A DNA stretch of 63,470 nucleotides from an uncultured Acetatifactor sp. (GCA_947581865.1 CANPWA010000018.1:1-63470); one strand, 5' to 3'; counted from the first letter of the stretch, positions 8,260 to 16,992 are shown. Notes: generated from the sequence alone by a model not told the origin. Numbers and translations are program-made.

Positions 8260-9327
8260 ATGGATTCATATGTGAATAAAAAAACAGCTCTGCGCTCCCT
8301 GTTTGGTATAAATATTTTTCTGCTGGCCGTACATACCTGCCTTTTGATCTTCTTTGGCTTAGCCCACATCAGACTGATGGCCTGGGTGAATGTCGGCAGC
8401 GTCCTTTTCTATGTGATCAGTATTCTGCTTTTGAGATACGAGAAGATCACTTTTTATGTTTTTGCCACCTTTATCGAGATCATGGCGCATATGTTCCTCG
8501 CCGTGGTCAGTGTGGGCTGGGACTTTGGCTTTCAGCTGTATTTCATCGGATATCTGGCGGCGGTATTTTACGCGGATTATTTCTCCGTCCGGCTGGGCAA
8601 TCACCACATCAGCGGCATCGGGTTCAGCGCGGTCAGCGGTCTGCTCTACCTGGCAAGTATGCTGGTCACGCGGTTCGCAGGCTGCATATATGAGACAAGC
8701 GACAGTCTGGCGTTCGCAGCCATGATCGCCAATTCTGCCGTGATCTTTGCGTTTATCACCATATTTTTCAGTATGCTGACCCACATCGCCCTGTACTATG
8801 AGGAAGTTCTGGCAAAGAAAGCGACTCATGATGAACTGACGGGAATGGTAAACCGTCATTATCTGATGGACGACCTGGAGCGCATTTATTCCGGCGGAGA
8901 TATGTCCAGCTACTGGCTGGCCATTCTTGATATCGACAATTTTAAGAGCATTAACGACAAATACGGACATCTCTGCGGGGATTTCGTGCTGAAGTCCATA
9001 GCGGAGATGATCAAAGGTGTATGCGGCAGCCGCACGGTCTGCCGATGGGGCGGCGAGGAATTTGTCATCGTGGGATCCGACGATGGGGAAGACGAAAAGG
9101 GTCACAGGGCCGACAGTTACATCCTGGAAGAGATCCGGAGAAATATAGCCGTTAAAGACTTTGTCTATGACGACAAAACTACCATAAACCTCACTGTGAC
9201 GATCGGTATGGCACGTTACCGTGACGGGCAGACCGTGGACGACTGGATCAGTCTTGCCGACAAACGCCTTTACCATGGAAAACATTCCGGCAAAAACCAG
9301 GTGGTCGAGACGGGGGACGGTGAATAA
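8260..9327 (+). CDS. Membrane diguanylate cyclase (GGDEF)
   Basis: A 355-residue protein with about six transmembrane helices in residues 15-180 and a C-terminal GGDEF domain. The signature is GGEEF at about residues 264-268, preceded by the nucleotide-binding helix HDELTGMVNRHYLMDDL and the metal Asp in ILDIDNFKSIND. It should make c-di-GMP from two GTP. The allosteric RxxD inhibitory site is absent five residues upstream, where RTVC occurs. The membrane part is not a sensor fold I can name. It begins 24 bases after tRNA-Ser, behind a rather distant AAAGGAG, and lies 20 bases upstream of a c-di-GMP phosphodiesterase gene. Confidence 0.93.
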   Translation: MDSYVNKKTALRSLFGINIFLLAVHTCLLIFFGLAHIRLMAWVNVGSVLFYVISILLLRYEKITFYVFATFIEIMAHMFLAVVSVGWDFGFQLYFIGYLAAVFYADYFSVRLGNHHISGIGFSAVSGLLYLASMLVTRFAGCIYETSDSLAFAAMIANSAVIFAFITIFFSMLTHIALYYEEVLAKKATHDELTGMVNRHYLMDDLERIYSGGDMSSYWLAILDIDNFKSINDKYGHLCGDFVLKSIAEMIKGVCGSRTVCRWGGEEFVIVGSDDGEDEKGHRADSYILEEIRRNIAVKDFVYDDKTTINLTVTIGMARYRDGQTVDDWISLADKRLYHGKHSGKNQVVETGDGE

Positions 9328-9347
9328 TCCCAACAGGAGGGGCGGAT

Positions 9348-10733
9348 ATGGCGAAAAAAATATTAGTAATAGACGATGAAACCCTGAACCTGAAAATGGC
9401 GGAACATATCTTAAAAAACAACTATGACGTCATCTGCGCAAAATCCGGAGCAGAGGGGCTTAAGCTTCTGCAGCAGTCAGAGCCGGATCTTGTGCTGCTC
9501 GATCTGGATATGCCTCATATGAGCGGGCTGGAAGTATTGGAGCGGATACGGTCGGACGCCGCCGTCGCCGACGTGAAGGTGGTGATCCTGACAGCCCAGA
9601 ATACAAAAACACGCTCCATGGAGCTCATAAAGCTCGGTGCTCTCGATTTTATAAGCAAACCTTTCATCCCCACAGAACTTCTGGAGAGAGTCCGAAAGGT
9701 ATTGCCCGCCCCGGAGAGGGACCGCATACTGGTGGTTGACGACGACAGGATGAATCTTGTCATCGCCAGGGATCTTCTGGAATCCCAGTATGACGTTACC
9801 TGTGTGTTATCCGGCGAGGAAGCGCTGGAATACCTCAGGGAAGACACGCCCAGCATGATCCTTCTGGATCTCCATATGCCGGGAATGAGCGGGCTGGAGG
9901 TGCTGGAAAAACTCCAGACCATAGACAGACTTAAAAGCATTCCCGTTATCTTTCTGACTGCCGACACCCAGAAGCAGACGGAAGTCGAGATCTTCCGGGC
10001 CGGAGCGATGGATTATATCCAGAAACCCTTCACGGCTGAGGTTGTGCTGCACAGAGTGGGGCGCATCCTGGAGCTGTACCATTATCAGCAGTCCCTTCAG
10101 CAGGAGGTGGACAAAAAGACGGCTGAACTTGTGGAGAGCAACCGCAGGATCACGAATCTGTCCACCCAGACCATGATGGCCCTTGCCAGCGCGATCGACG
10201 CAAAGGACAAGTATACCAACGGTCATTCCCTGCGCGTGGCCTCCTATTCCCGCGAATTGGCAAGGCGCATGAACAAATCCCCGGAAGAAGTGAACAATAT
10301 TTATTACATCGGTCTCATGCATGATATCGGAAAGATCGGTATCCCCAATGAGATCATCACCAAGCCAGGCAAGCTGACGGAGGAAGAATTTGCCATCATC
10401 CGATCCCACCCTGCCATCGGTTCGGAAATCCTGAAAAACATATCCGAAATGCCCGATATCTCTATCGGAGCCAGATGGCACCACGAACGCTATGACGGAA
10501 AGGGATACCCTGACGGTCTGAGGGGCGAAGAAATTTCCGAGATAGCGCGCATCATCAGCGTCGCGGACGCATACGATGCCATGACCTCCCGCAGAAGCTA
10601 CCGGGATATGCTTCCCCAGTCGGTGGTAAAAACAGAGATTGAAAAGGGAAAGGGCACACAGTTTGACCCTGTCATTGCCGACTGCATGATCGAAATGATA
10701 GAGGAAGACAGGGATTATCAGATGCACGAATAA
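9348..10733 (+). CDS. REC-REC-HD-GYP response regulator (c-di-GMP phosphodiesterase)
   Basis: A 461-residue cytosolic protein with two receiver domains in tandem (about residues 3-118 and 125-240). The likely phosphoacceptors are Asp52 (LLDLDMP) and Asp174 (LLDLHMP). A short coiled coil leads into an HD-GYP domain with LMHDIGKIG near residue 325 and HHERYDGKGYPDGL, so the HD metal ligands and the GYP motif are intact. It is expected to hydrolyse c-di-GMP under phosphorelay control. No histidine kinase is encoded nearby. The adjacent diguanylate cyclase makes this a synthesis/degradation pair in one operon. Confidence 0.95.
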   Translation: MAKKILVIDDETLNLKMAEHILKNNYDVICAKSGAEGLKLLQQSEPDLVLLDLDMPHMSGLEVLERIRSDAAVADVKVVILTAQNTKTRSMELIKLGALDFISKPFIPTELLERVRKVLPAPERDRILVVDDDRMNLVIARDLLESQYDVTCVLSGEEALEYLREDTPSMILLDLHMPGMSGLEVLEKLQTIDRLKSIPVIFLTADTQKQTEVEIFRAGAMDYIQKPFTAEVVLHRVGRILELYHYQQSLQQEVDKKTAELVESNRRITNLSTQTMMALASAIDAKDKYTNGHSLRVASYSRELARRMNKSPEEVNNIYYIGLMHDIGKIGIPNEIITKPGKLTEEEFAIIRSHPAIGSEILKNISEMPDISIGARWHHERYDGKGYPDGLRGEEISEIARIISVADAYDAMTSRRSYRDMLPQSVVKTEIEKGKGTQFDPVIADCMIEMIEEDRDYQMHE

Positions 10734-10735
10734 TT

Positions 10736-11416
10736 ATGTCGGAACAATCTTTTTTTCACAATGCTCTTGGAAATTTTACAGTTGAAGTGGCAAGCGGAGG
10801 CGCGATCCGCCATCTGACAGACTTAGGATACACCGTAAAACAGATTTATGAACGGCTGGATTTCCCCACCCCTATGGAACGGATACAGAGCCAGGTGTGG
10901 GAACGGCTGCTGGAGACCGGAGTCATACTCACCGAAGAACCGGGCAGCATCCGCCGCGAAACCGCCGACTATGTACGGGAGTATGACAGATACGGCAGGG
11001 CAAGCTTCCGCCGGGTGGCAAGATCGTCCGCCGCGCCGACGGTCGTAAACTGGCAGGAACACAACATCCTCTGTCCCAGCAGACCGGATCCGGACGCTCT
11101 GTCCCGGCTCCGCAGTTTCCTTGTAAAATTGATCGGTGAAAACGGAGAGGACAACTCCTATGCTGCCTGTCCTTTCGGACCGTTTGCCGGGAGGGATCCT
11201 GAAGCCTGTCAAGCTCTGCTTGGGATGCTGGATACAGACCAGCGGGAATATGTGGAAGGGCTGCTCTGGGAGGCAGCCCCTCCTTCTCGCCCGGTATATC
11301 ACCGTCTGAATCCGCGGATGCTGGAGATCGTGCTTCGTCTTTACAGCCGGGACAGCTGGCAGGGAGACTGCTGTTTTACCGGCACCCGGGAGCGTGTTCA
11401 TTTTCACCATCAATAA
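10736..11416 (+). CDS. Unknown protein of the c-di-GMP operon
   Basis: A 226-residue soluble protein that I do not recognise. No signal peptide or transmembrane segment is visible. Residues 20-65 (IRHLTDLGYTVKQIYERLDF followed by RIQSQVWERLLETG) look helical and could form a winged-helix or HTH-like module. The remainder has several Arg-rich stretches, and Cys residues occur in NILCP, YAACPFGP and GDCCFTG. Its ATG lies two bases after the phosphodiesterase stop codon, so translation is probably coupled. A strong terminator follows immediately. Its position suggests an output or adaptor role in the c-di-GMP pathway, but this is only inference from context. Confidence 0.75.
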   Translation: MSEQSFFHNALGNFTVEVASGGAIRHLTDLGYTVKQIYERLDFPTPMERIQSQVWERLLETGVILTEEPGSIRRETADYVREYDRYGRASFRRVARSSAAPTVVNWQEHNILCPSRPDPDALSRLRSFLVKLIGENGEDNSYAACPFGPFAGRDPEACQALLGMLDTDQREYVEGLLWEAAPPSRPVYHRLNPRMLEIVLRLYSRDSWQGDCCFTGTRERVHFHHQ

Positions 11417-11460
11417 AGGTGTCGTCTCACTAAAGAAACTTTAGCGTGACGACACCTCTT
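11417..11460. terminator. Bidirectional intrinsic terminator
   Basis: AGGTGTCGTC pairs with GACGACACCT around an inner CTAAAG/CTTTAG helix, followed by CTTTT on the plus strand. It lies between the convergent c-di-GMP operon and the YesL gene. Confidence 0.85.
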
Positions 11461-11461
11461 T

Positions 11462-12106
11462 TCATTGTTGGGAATGATTTTTTTCCTGTTGTTCCATCAC
11501 CCGTTTGAATACACGGTTGATCGTGTGGGAAGTGCCAAACCCGATCAGCCCGAATCCAATGATGATCCACAAATACCATGTGCTGAAAAACAGGACCGGA
11601 TAATATGCGGAAAGCGCAATCGGAGCAAACCACGCGAGCGCGATCTTCAGCCATGCCCCAAGATTGCTGACCGACAGCAAAAAGGCATTTTTGATTGTGT
11701 TCCACACGGTATTGTCATACCGCGCGACCAGCGGAAACAGAAACGGTAACGTAACAGCCAGCAATACCGCCTCCACCATCACCAAAATACTATAGAACTG
11801 CACAACGATTCCGCTAAAATTAGCCACATAAACCAATTCGCCATAAATCACGACACAGACCGCTATCACCATCAGCCATAGGACAGTCGCTTTTTTGAAA
11901 TTCTCCCGGAACGCATTCACAAAGCCTCTGCCCGTCGCACTGTCCTCCTTGCGGACAATGCGAAGCATCACGGTATACATCGCTGTCAGCGAGGCTCCGA
12001 TGGTCACGATGGGAATACTGAACAGGATAAACAATATATTCACCAGAAAAATATTCCCGAACGTCTCCAAAGCCTGCTGCAGTTTTGATTCTGATTTTTC
12101 TTCCAT
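11462..12106 (-). CDS. YesL/DUF624-family membrane protein
   Basis: A 214-residue membrane protein with about five hydrophobic segments and the conserved opening pattern of the YesL family: the helix NILFILFSIPIVTIGASLTAMY, followed by a basic loop with IVRKEDSATGRGFVNAF. YesL proteins are repeatedly encoded beside carbohydrate ABC importers in Firmicutes, but their role is not settled. Here it follows the MalG-type permease by 13 bases and is the last gene of the cellodextrin import operon. A second paralog lies at 34.4 kb. Confidence 0.85.
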   Translation of the reverse strand: MEEKSESKLQQALETFGNIFLVNILFILFSIPIVTIGASLTAMYTVMLRIVRKEDSATGRGFVNAFRENFKKATVLWLMVIAVCVVIYGELVYVANFSGIVVQFYSILVMVEAVLLAVTLPFLFPLVARYDNTVWNTIKNAFLLSVSNLGAWLKIALAWFAPIALSAYYPVLFFSTWYLWIIIGFGLIGFGTSHTINRVFKRVMEQQEKNHSQQ

Positions 12107-12119
12107 CGCTTATGTCCCG

Positions 12120-12983
12120 TTATTCTTTGACGCCGCCAAGAGCAACTCCGCCAATAATGTATCTTGCAAGGAATACATACATGATGATGATCGGAATAAC
12201 GGTAATAAACAGACCCGTATAAATCTGCCCGTAATCTCTGGTCTTGTCGTTTGCCTTCAAAGCCTCCACAAACATAGGCATGGTCGCCTTCTGTCTCTCT
12301 GTTGCCAGGATCAGCGAAGGTGTATACAGGTTGTTCCAGGATGCGACGAACGCAAAGATCGCCTGTGTCGCCATCGCGGGAGTGAGCAGCGGAAGCACGA
12401 TCTTGTTAAAGGTCTTGAACTCCCCGGCGCCGTCAATACGCGCCGCTTCAACCAGACTGACGGACAATGCCCCTTCCATGTACTGTTTCATAAAGTAAAC
12501 CGTCGTGGGCGCCGCAATCGCAGGCAGGATCAGAGGGAAGAATGTGCCATATAAATGCGTCAGGTTGCAGACTTTGATAAATCCGACGATGGAAACCTGG
12601 GTAGGGATCATCATGATCGCATAGATGAAGCCCCACACAAAATCCCTTCCCTTGAAGCGATACACGGTTACCGCATATGCCGTGAGGGAACCAAAGTAAA
12701 CCTGTAAGATCACTGTAGGAATTGTAATGATCAGGGAGTTTTCCATCGCCTGTATCAGAGAAACCCCGCTGGTCTTCTCCGAACCGGCCATCAATCCTCT
12801 ATAGTTGTTGATAAACTGCTGTATCGAACCGGGAATCACCTTCATACCGGTGACGATTTGGTTGGAAGGCAGTGTAGAATTCACCAGCAGGATCCAAAAC
12901 GGGAACAGGGAGAGAAAACAAAGCAACACGCAGATGACGGTACGAAAAATTTTCACTCCGATAATATTTTCCTTAGTCTTCAT
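12120..12983 (-). CDS. Carbohydrate ABC transporter permease (MalG type)
   Basis: A 287-residue inner-membrane permease with six transmembrane helices. The EAA loop that contacts the ATPase reads VEAARIDGAGEFKTFNKIVLP. The ATG in front of MKTKENIIG has AAGGGGGT nine bases upstream and leaves a seven-base gap after the other permease, so it is preferred over the upstream ATG at 13025. Together with the MalF-type permease and the binding protein it forms a CUT1-type importer. Neighbouring GH94 and GH5 genes suggest cello-oligosaccharides as substrate. Confidence 0.93.
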   Translation of the reverse strand: MKTKENIIGVKIFRTVICVLLCFLSLFPFWILLVNSTLPSNQIVTGMKVIPGSIQQFINNYRGLMAGSEKTSGVSLIQAMENSLIITIPTVILQVYFGSLTAYAVTVYRFKGRDFVWGFIYAIMMIPTQVSIVGFIKVCNLTHLYGTFFPLILPAIAAPTTVYFMKQYMEGALSVSLVEAARIDGAGEFKTFNKIVLPLLTPAMATQAIFAFVASWNNLYTPSLILATERQKATMPMFVEALKANDKTRDYGQIYTGLFITVIPIIIMYVFLARYIIGGVALGGVKE

Positions 12984-12990
12984 CCCATGC

Positions 12991-13929
12991 TTACCCCCTT
13001 TTACTCTTTTTCTCAGAAGTGGCAATATAGAAAATCATACTGATCGCCAATGTCACTATAAACAATATCACAGAGTATGCAGACGCACGGCCAAAGTTCT
13101 GAGAAGCGCCATTGGCAACATATTGTTTGATCAGCATGACCACCGTCCTGGTGGAGTAGACAGAACCTTCTCCAAATCTGATCACGGGACCGCCCTCATT
13201 CAACAGCTGAGGGATATCATACATCTGCAGTCCGCCGATCGCGGATGTCACCAATGTGTACTGCAAAATAGGTTTCAACAGCGGTAATGTGATCTTGAAA
13301 AACTGCTGTCTGGAGGTCGCTCCGTCCACGCAGGCCGCTTCATACAAAGAGGGATTGATACCCAAAATGCCTGCCGTCAACACCACCATGGTATTGCCAT
13401 ACCACATCCAGAATTGGATAAACGCGATCAGACCCAAAGAAAACCAACCGCTGTATAATAAGTCTTCTGACTCAATAATATTCAATTTATATAAGAGTGA
13501 ACTGATCGGACCATGGGTATCAAACATGTTAAAGTACAATACCGCTATGGTCGCCGCTGTAATGATATTCGGCAGATACATAATCGCTTTGTATGCGCCG
13601 GATGCCTTTAACTTTCTCTGTCTGTCCGTAAACCATGCGGCAAGGATCAGAGACAAAACAATCTGAGGAATAAAGTTCAATAACCACATTGCGATCGTGA
13701 TCAACAGCGCCTGCCAGATCTCACCGTTGCCCGCCGCACCAAATATGTAATTGGCATAGTTTCCCAAACCCACAGCTTCCACTGTCTGACGACCGTTCTT
13801 CGCTGTATAGACAAAGGAATCCACTATAGTATACAACAAGGGATAAAATTGGAAAACCGCAAAAGTCAGGAAAAAAGGAACCAGAAAAATGATACCGTAC
13901 CGGCCATATTCTACCGTCTTTTTTTTCAC
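12991..13929 (-). CDS. Carbohydrate ABC transporter permease (MalF type)
   Basis: A 312-residue permease with six transmembrane helices and the EAA motif YEAACVDGATSRQQFFKI. The start is probably the GTG preceding KKKTVEYGRYG, eight bases after GGGGGT; a TTG six codons upstream is the alternative. It forms a heterodimer with the MalG-type permease. It lies 87 bases downstream of the binding-protein gene on the same strand. No ATP-binding subunit is encoded in this operon. Confidence 0.92.
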   Translation of the reverse strand: MKKKTVEYGRYGIIFLVPFFLTFAVFQFYPLLYTIVDSFVYTAKNGRQTVEAVGLGNYANYIFGAAGNGEIWQALLITIAMWLLNFIPQIVLSLILAAWFTDRQRKLKASGAYKAIMYLPNIITAATIAVLYFNMFDTHGPISSLLYKLNIIESEDLLYSGWFSLGLIAFIQFWMWYGNTMVVLTAGILGINPSLYEAACVDGATSRQQFFKITLPLLKPILQYTLVTSAIGGLQMYDIPQLLNEGGPVIRFGEGSVYSTRTVVMLIKQYVANGASQNFGRASAYSVILFIVTLAISMIFYIATSEKKSKRG

Positions 13930-14016
13930 TTCACATACCCCCAACAATCTGGACTGATTTTAAAATGCGCATCAGCCGGCAATCGGCCAACTGATGCGCG
14001 TGAATGAACACCTATT

Positions 14017-15480
14017 TTATTCTACAACAAGACCGGTCTGAGTGCTTACCTCAGTCTTGATGAAGTCAATGGCCTCGTCGACCGTCTTGTACTCACCGCT
14101 CCAAAGAGACTGTGCAGCCTTGTCAATTACTGTCTTGATCTTTGCGTCCTGATAGGTCAGGTTCTTCAGACTGATGCTGGGAGCAGCTTCCGCCCATGCC
14201 TGAATAGGATTCTGTCCGCCCAGGAAATCAGTGATGGTGTCCTTGTTTCCGTTATTGTCCTCCATGTAAAGAGACACGCTGTCACCGTCTGCAATCAGCT
14301 TGTCGTTTGCAGCCTTGTTATTTACAAAGTCGCCAGTGTTGACAGTGATGTCATACATGGTCTCTGCGTCACATGTCATCTCATAGAGCAGGAATGCGCA
14401 GAGTTCAGGGTTCGGCGTATCCTTGCCGACCATCACATAGGTGCCGCCCCAGTGATATGCGCAGGGACCTGTCACAGCGCCCCACTGACCAAAGGAAGGA
14501 GTATCTCCTTCATGGGACTGACCATAAATCTGAGACATGAACCATGTGGTGCCAAAGTAACCGAATACCTTTCCGCTGCCCTGCATGTTTGCGTACCACT
14601 CACCGCTCCAGGCAGTTGTGTTGTTGGTAAGACCCTCGCTGGAAAGCTTCTGGGAATACTCCAAATATTTGTTTACGCTGTCGTCCAGAGTCAGATACTC
14701 CACGCCGTCTTTCACGGTAACCCAGGGAGAAGTCTGACCGTCAAATACAGGATACTTGATATCATCGGGACCGGAAACAATGTAGTAACCTTTCTCTTTC
14801 AGCTTTGCTGCGGTATCAAAGAAAGTATCCCAATCCTTTACCAGCTCCTGAACATCTTCCGGCTCGGACACGCCGAACACTTCCTGGGCGATGTCTCTTC
14901 TGTAGGTAAAGGAACCGGGAGTTCCCTGCCAGGTAACAGCCTTGAGCTTTCCGTTGCAGGTGCCGTAGTCAAGAGAGAACTGATAAGCGTCACCCATCAT
15001 GTCAGCGGTAAGCCCGATCGTTCCAAGATCAAGAGTCTTGTCATCATCCTCCGCCCACCAAAGAGCAACGTCATTATCTGCGGGGATCAGAGAGGGATAC
15101 TTGTCACCACTCGTAAAAGCAGTGTCAACAGCGTCCTGATATTTGCCATCCGTACCGCTCATACCAAGGTTGACATACTCCACATAATCCTTGTACTCAG
15201 GATACTTATCCAGAACAACATTCAGCTTCTTGCCGAAATCATCGTCCCAGGAATAAGCATAGATCTTCTTGGAGTCATCCCATCCGTCTGTAGAAGGCGC
15301 CTCAATTGCCCCCCCATTTCCATCAGCAGGAGCCTGTGAAACTTCGCTGCTTGCGCTTGCTGCGGAGCTGCTCTCTGCGGGAGCGGAACTCTGCTGTCCG
15401 GCATTGTTACCGCCACAGCCTGCCAGCATGCTGACAATGAGAGTAGCGGAAAGCAAAGCACTAAGTACTTTTTTCTTCAT
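14017..15480 (-). CDS. Extracellular sugar-binding lipoprotein of ABC importer
   Basis: A 487-residue solute-binding protein. It has a lipoprotein signal (MKKKVLSALLSATLIVSMLAGCGG) with the lipobox LAGC, then a Ser/Ala/Glu/Gln-rich linker to about residue 60, and a CUT1-type periplasmic-binding fold rich in aromatic residues (WWAEDDD, YAYSWDDDFG, AYHWGGTY) suited to stacking on sugar rings. It is the first gene of the import operon. Cello-oligosaccharide specificity is inferred from the divergent cellobiose phosphorylase. Confidence 0.93.
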   Translation of the reverse strand: MKKKVLSALLSATLIVSMLAGCGGNNAGQQSSAPAESSSAASASSEVSQAPADGNGGAIEAPSTDGWDDSKKIYAYSWDDDFGKKLNVVLDKYPEYKDYVEYVNLGMSGTDGKYQDAVDTAFTSGDKYPSLIPADNDVALWWAEDDDKTLDLGTIGLTADMMGDAYQFSLDYGTCNGKLKAVTWQGTPGSFTYRRDIAQEVFGVSEPEDVQELVKDWDTFFDTAAKLKEKGYYIVSGPDDIKYPVFDGQTSPWVTVKDGVEYLTLDDSVNKYLEYSQKLSSEGLTNNTTAWSGEWYANMQGSGKVFGYFGTTWFMSQIYGQSHEGDTPSFGQWGAVTGPCAYHWGGTYVMVGKDTPNPELCAFLLYEMTCDAETMYDITVNTGDFVNNKAANDKLIADGDSVSLYMEDNNGNKDTITDFLGGQNPIQAWAEAAPSISLKNLTYQDAKIKTVIDKAAQSLWSGEYKTVDEAIDFIKTEVSTQTGLVVE

Positions 15481-15519
15481 TTTTAAATCCTCCCATCAAA
15501 TTTTGTTTGTTGCATTTAT

Positions 15520-15548
15520 ATCATATCACAGCTTTCACTGTAATACAA
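15520..15548 (-). promoter_or_regulatory. Promoter of the sugar-importer operon
   Basis: On the minus strand a -35 TTGTAT and a -10 TATGAT are separated by 17 bases. The spacer holds ACAG and CTGT half-sites separated by TGAAAG, a possible regulator site. It lacks the AANCGNTT core seen at the two promoters near the repressor gene. Confidence 0.6.
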
Positions 15549-15562
15549 ATGCCTTGACTGAT

Positions 15563-15595
15563 TTTTAAGAAACTATCGGGATATGATACATCCCG
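15563..15595 (-). terminator. Possible weak terminator of the LacI gene
   Basis: CGGGAT and ATCCCG form a six-base-pair hairpin with a seven-base loop just after the LacI stop codon. On the minus strand it is followed by GATAGTTTCTTAAAAA, so the T-tract is interrupted. It may also serve as an operator-like palindrome. Confidence 0.35.
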
Positions 15596-15598
15596 GTC

Positions 15599-16624
15599 TT
15601 ATGACAGAGGCGCCACGGATTTCCCCTCGATCAGGGTTCCCGGCACCGTGATCTGCTCGATAATGGTAGATTTCGGTCTCTCGATCAGGCTGATCAGCGC
15701 CCTCGCCGCCGCGAACCCGAGCTGTTCCGTATCCTGCTGCAGTGTGGTGAGCTGCGGTTCAATATGTCTGGCCGCCTGGATCCCGTCATAACCCGCGACG
15801 GAGATATCCTCCGGGATCCGGAGCCCCCGTTTCCGGATGGCGTTGATCCCGCCGAAGGCGGAGAAGTCATCGGGATAAATGATACAGGTAGGCGGATCGG
15901 GAAGCTCCAGCAGCTCATTGGTGAGACGAAACGCCCCCTCCGTATCACGGAATGCCGCCTCTCTGATATACTCATCGGGCACTTCGATCCCGTAATATTC
16001 CGCTGTGCGGTAGAAGCCGGAAATCCGGTTGGCCGTCACCGTGGAACTGGCGCCTGTGACCGCGCCGTGGATATAAGCGATCTTTCTGTGCCCGAGACTG
16101 CAGATATATCCGGTCAGTTCCTTCATGCCCGCCGCATTGTCGGACATCACCGCGATATGATCGTTGAACACATAATCGATGGTCACAAGAGGGATGTCGC
16201 TCTGTACCAGCTCCAGCACTTCGGGATCCGTAAAGTCGATACAGGCGATCGCCACGCCGTCAAATCCCCGGTATCTGCTGTGTTCCAGATAGGACATGCT
16301 GTCCACCCGGTTCTTGCTGCTGTTGATAAAGGTGATGTCATAGCCGCACTTTTCTGCCATCCTCTTGAAACTGTCCAAAACACTGGCAAAATAGTCATGA
16401 GTCAGCCCGCTTCTCGCGTCATCCACAAACAGCACTCCCAGGCTGTGGGTCCTGTTCGTCTTGAGCGCCCTCGCCGCAAAGTTAGGAGAATAACCCATCT
16501 CTCTGGCAACCTTCCTGATATGTCGTTTTGTTTCCTCTCCAATATCTTTGTGGTTGTTCAGAGCCTTGCTGACGGTTGCAACAGATACCCCACACACTTT
16601 GGAGATATCCTTCATGGATGTCAT
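15599..16624 (-). CDS. LacI-family repressor of the cellodextrin locus
   Basis: A 341-residue LacI/GalR regulator. The N-terminal HTH (MKDISKVCGVSVATVSKALN) with the hinge helix ARALKTN is followed by a periplasmic-binding-like sensor domain (GVLFVDDARSGL, VAIACIDFTDPEV, AVMSDNAAGMKELTGY). The ATG chosen has GAGGAG six bases upstream. It lies between the import operon (same strand, downstream) and the divergent GH94 gene. Matching candidate operators at its own promoter and at the GH94 promoter suggest autoregulation and substrate-induced release. The inducer, probably cellobiose, is inferred. Confidence 0.94.
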   Translation of the reverse strand: MTSMKDISKVCGVSVATVSKALNNHKDIGEETKRHIRKVAREMGYSPNFAARALKTNRTHSLGVLFVDDARSGLTHDYFASVLDSFKRMAEKCGYDITFINSSKNRVDSMSYLEHSRYRGFDGVAIACIDFTDPEVLELVQSDIPLVTIDYVFNDHIAVMSDNAAGMKELTGYICSLGHRKIAYIHGAVTGASSTVTANRISGFYRTAEYYGIEVPDEYIREAAFRDTEGAFRLTNELLELPDPPTCIIYPDDFSAFGGINAIRKRGLRIPEDISVAGYDGIQAARHIEPQLTTLQQDTEQLGFAAARALISLIERPKSTIIEQITVPGTLIEGKSVAPLS

Positions 16625-16670
16625 AAGCCACTCCTCAACTGCTACAGGTGCCTGCGACATGAAATCGCAC

Positions 16671-16690
16671 ACTTAATCGTTTTCGTAAAT
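16671..16690. promoter_or_regulatory. Candidate LacI operator at the repressor promoter
   Basis: Contains ACTTAATCGTTT, whose core AATCGTTT fits the LacI/CcpA-type half-site rule AANCGNTT. It sits at the expected transcription start of the repressor gene. The same 12-mer recurs at 16914-16925 in front of the GH94 gene. Confidence 0.65.
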
Positions 16691-16692
16691 TT

Positions 16693-16721
16693 AATATACC
16701 CCATCTGCCCGTAATTTGCAA
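16693..16721 (-). promoter_or_regulatory. Promoter of the LacI-family gene
   Basis: On the minus strand a -35 TTGCAA and a -10 TATATT are spaced by 17 bases; the candidate operator follows directly. Confidence 0.7.
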
Positions 16722-16876
16722 GCCTTTATTTTGTTTTTGTCATCACTTTATCCATAGCATACAGTTTTTGACATATTTTTTTGTAGATTATAACTAAAAA
16801 ACTGTAAATTTTTGTTTTTTTGGAGAATACCGAAAAATCGCCGGATCCATTTTGTATTCTTTTTCCATATTTTTTA

Positions 16877-16905
16877 TTGATTTTTTCCCTTCTGTTCTGT
16901 ATAAT
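16877..16905 (+). promoter_or_regulatory. Promoter of the cellobiose phosphorylase gene
   Basis: A -35 TTGATT and a consensus -10 TATAAT are spaced by 17 bases, placing the start site near 16912, directly at the downstream operator. Another possible -35 TTGACA at 16768-16773 has only a poorly spaced TATAAC. The rest of the 368-base intergenic stretch (16625-16992) is AT-rich and holds no gene. Confidence 0.7.
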
Positions 16906-16913
16906 TGTGCTTA

Positions 16914-16930
16914 ACTTAATCGTTTACTTT
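16914..16930. promoter_or_regulatory. Candidate LacI operator at the GH94 promoter
   Basis: Second copy of ACTTAATCGTTT with the AANCGNTT core at 16918-16925, covering the predicted +1 region of the GH94 transcript. It is positioned to block initiation or early elongation. Confidence 0.65.
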
Positions 16931-16992
16931 CGTCAGTGTTCTATTCGCAGATCTTTCATCTAAAAATCATGGAAAACGGAGGAAGCAAAACT

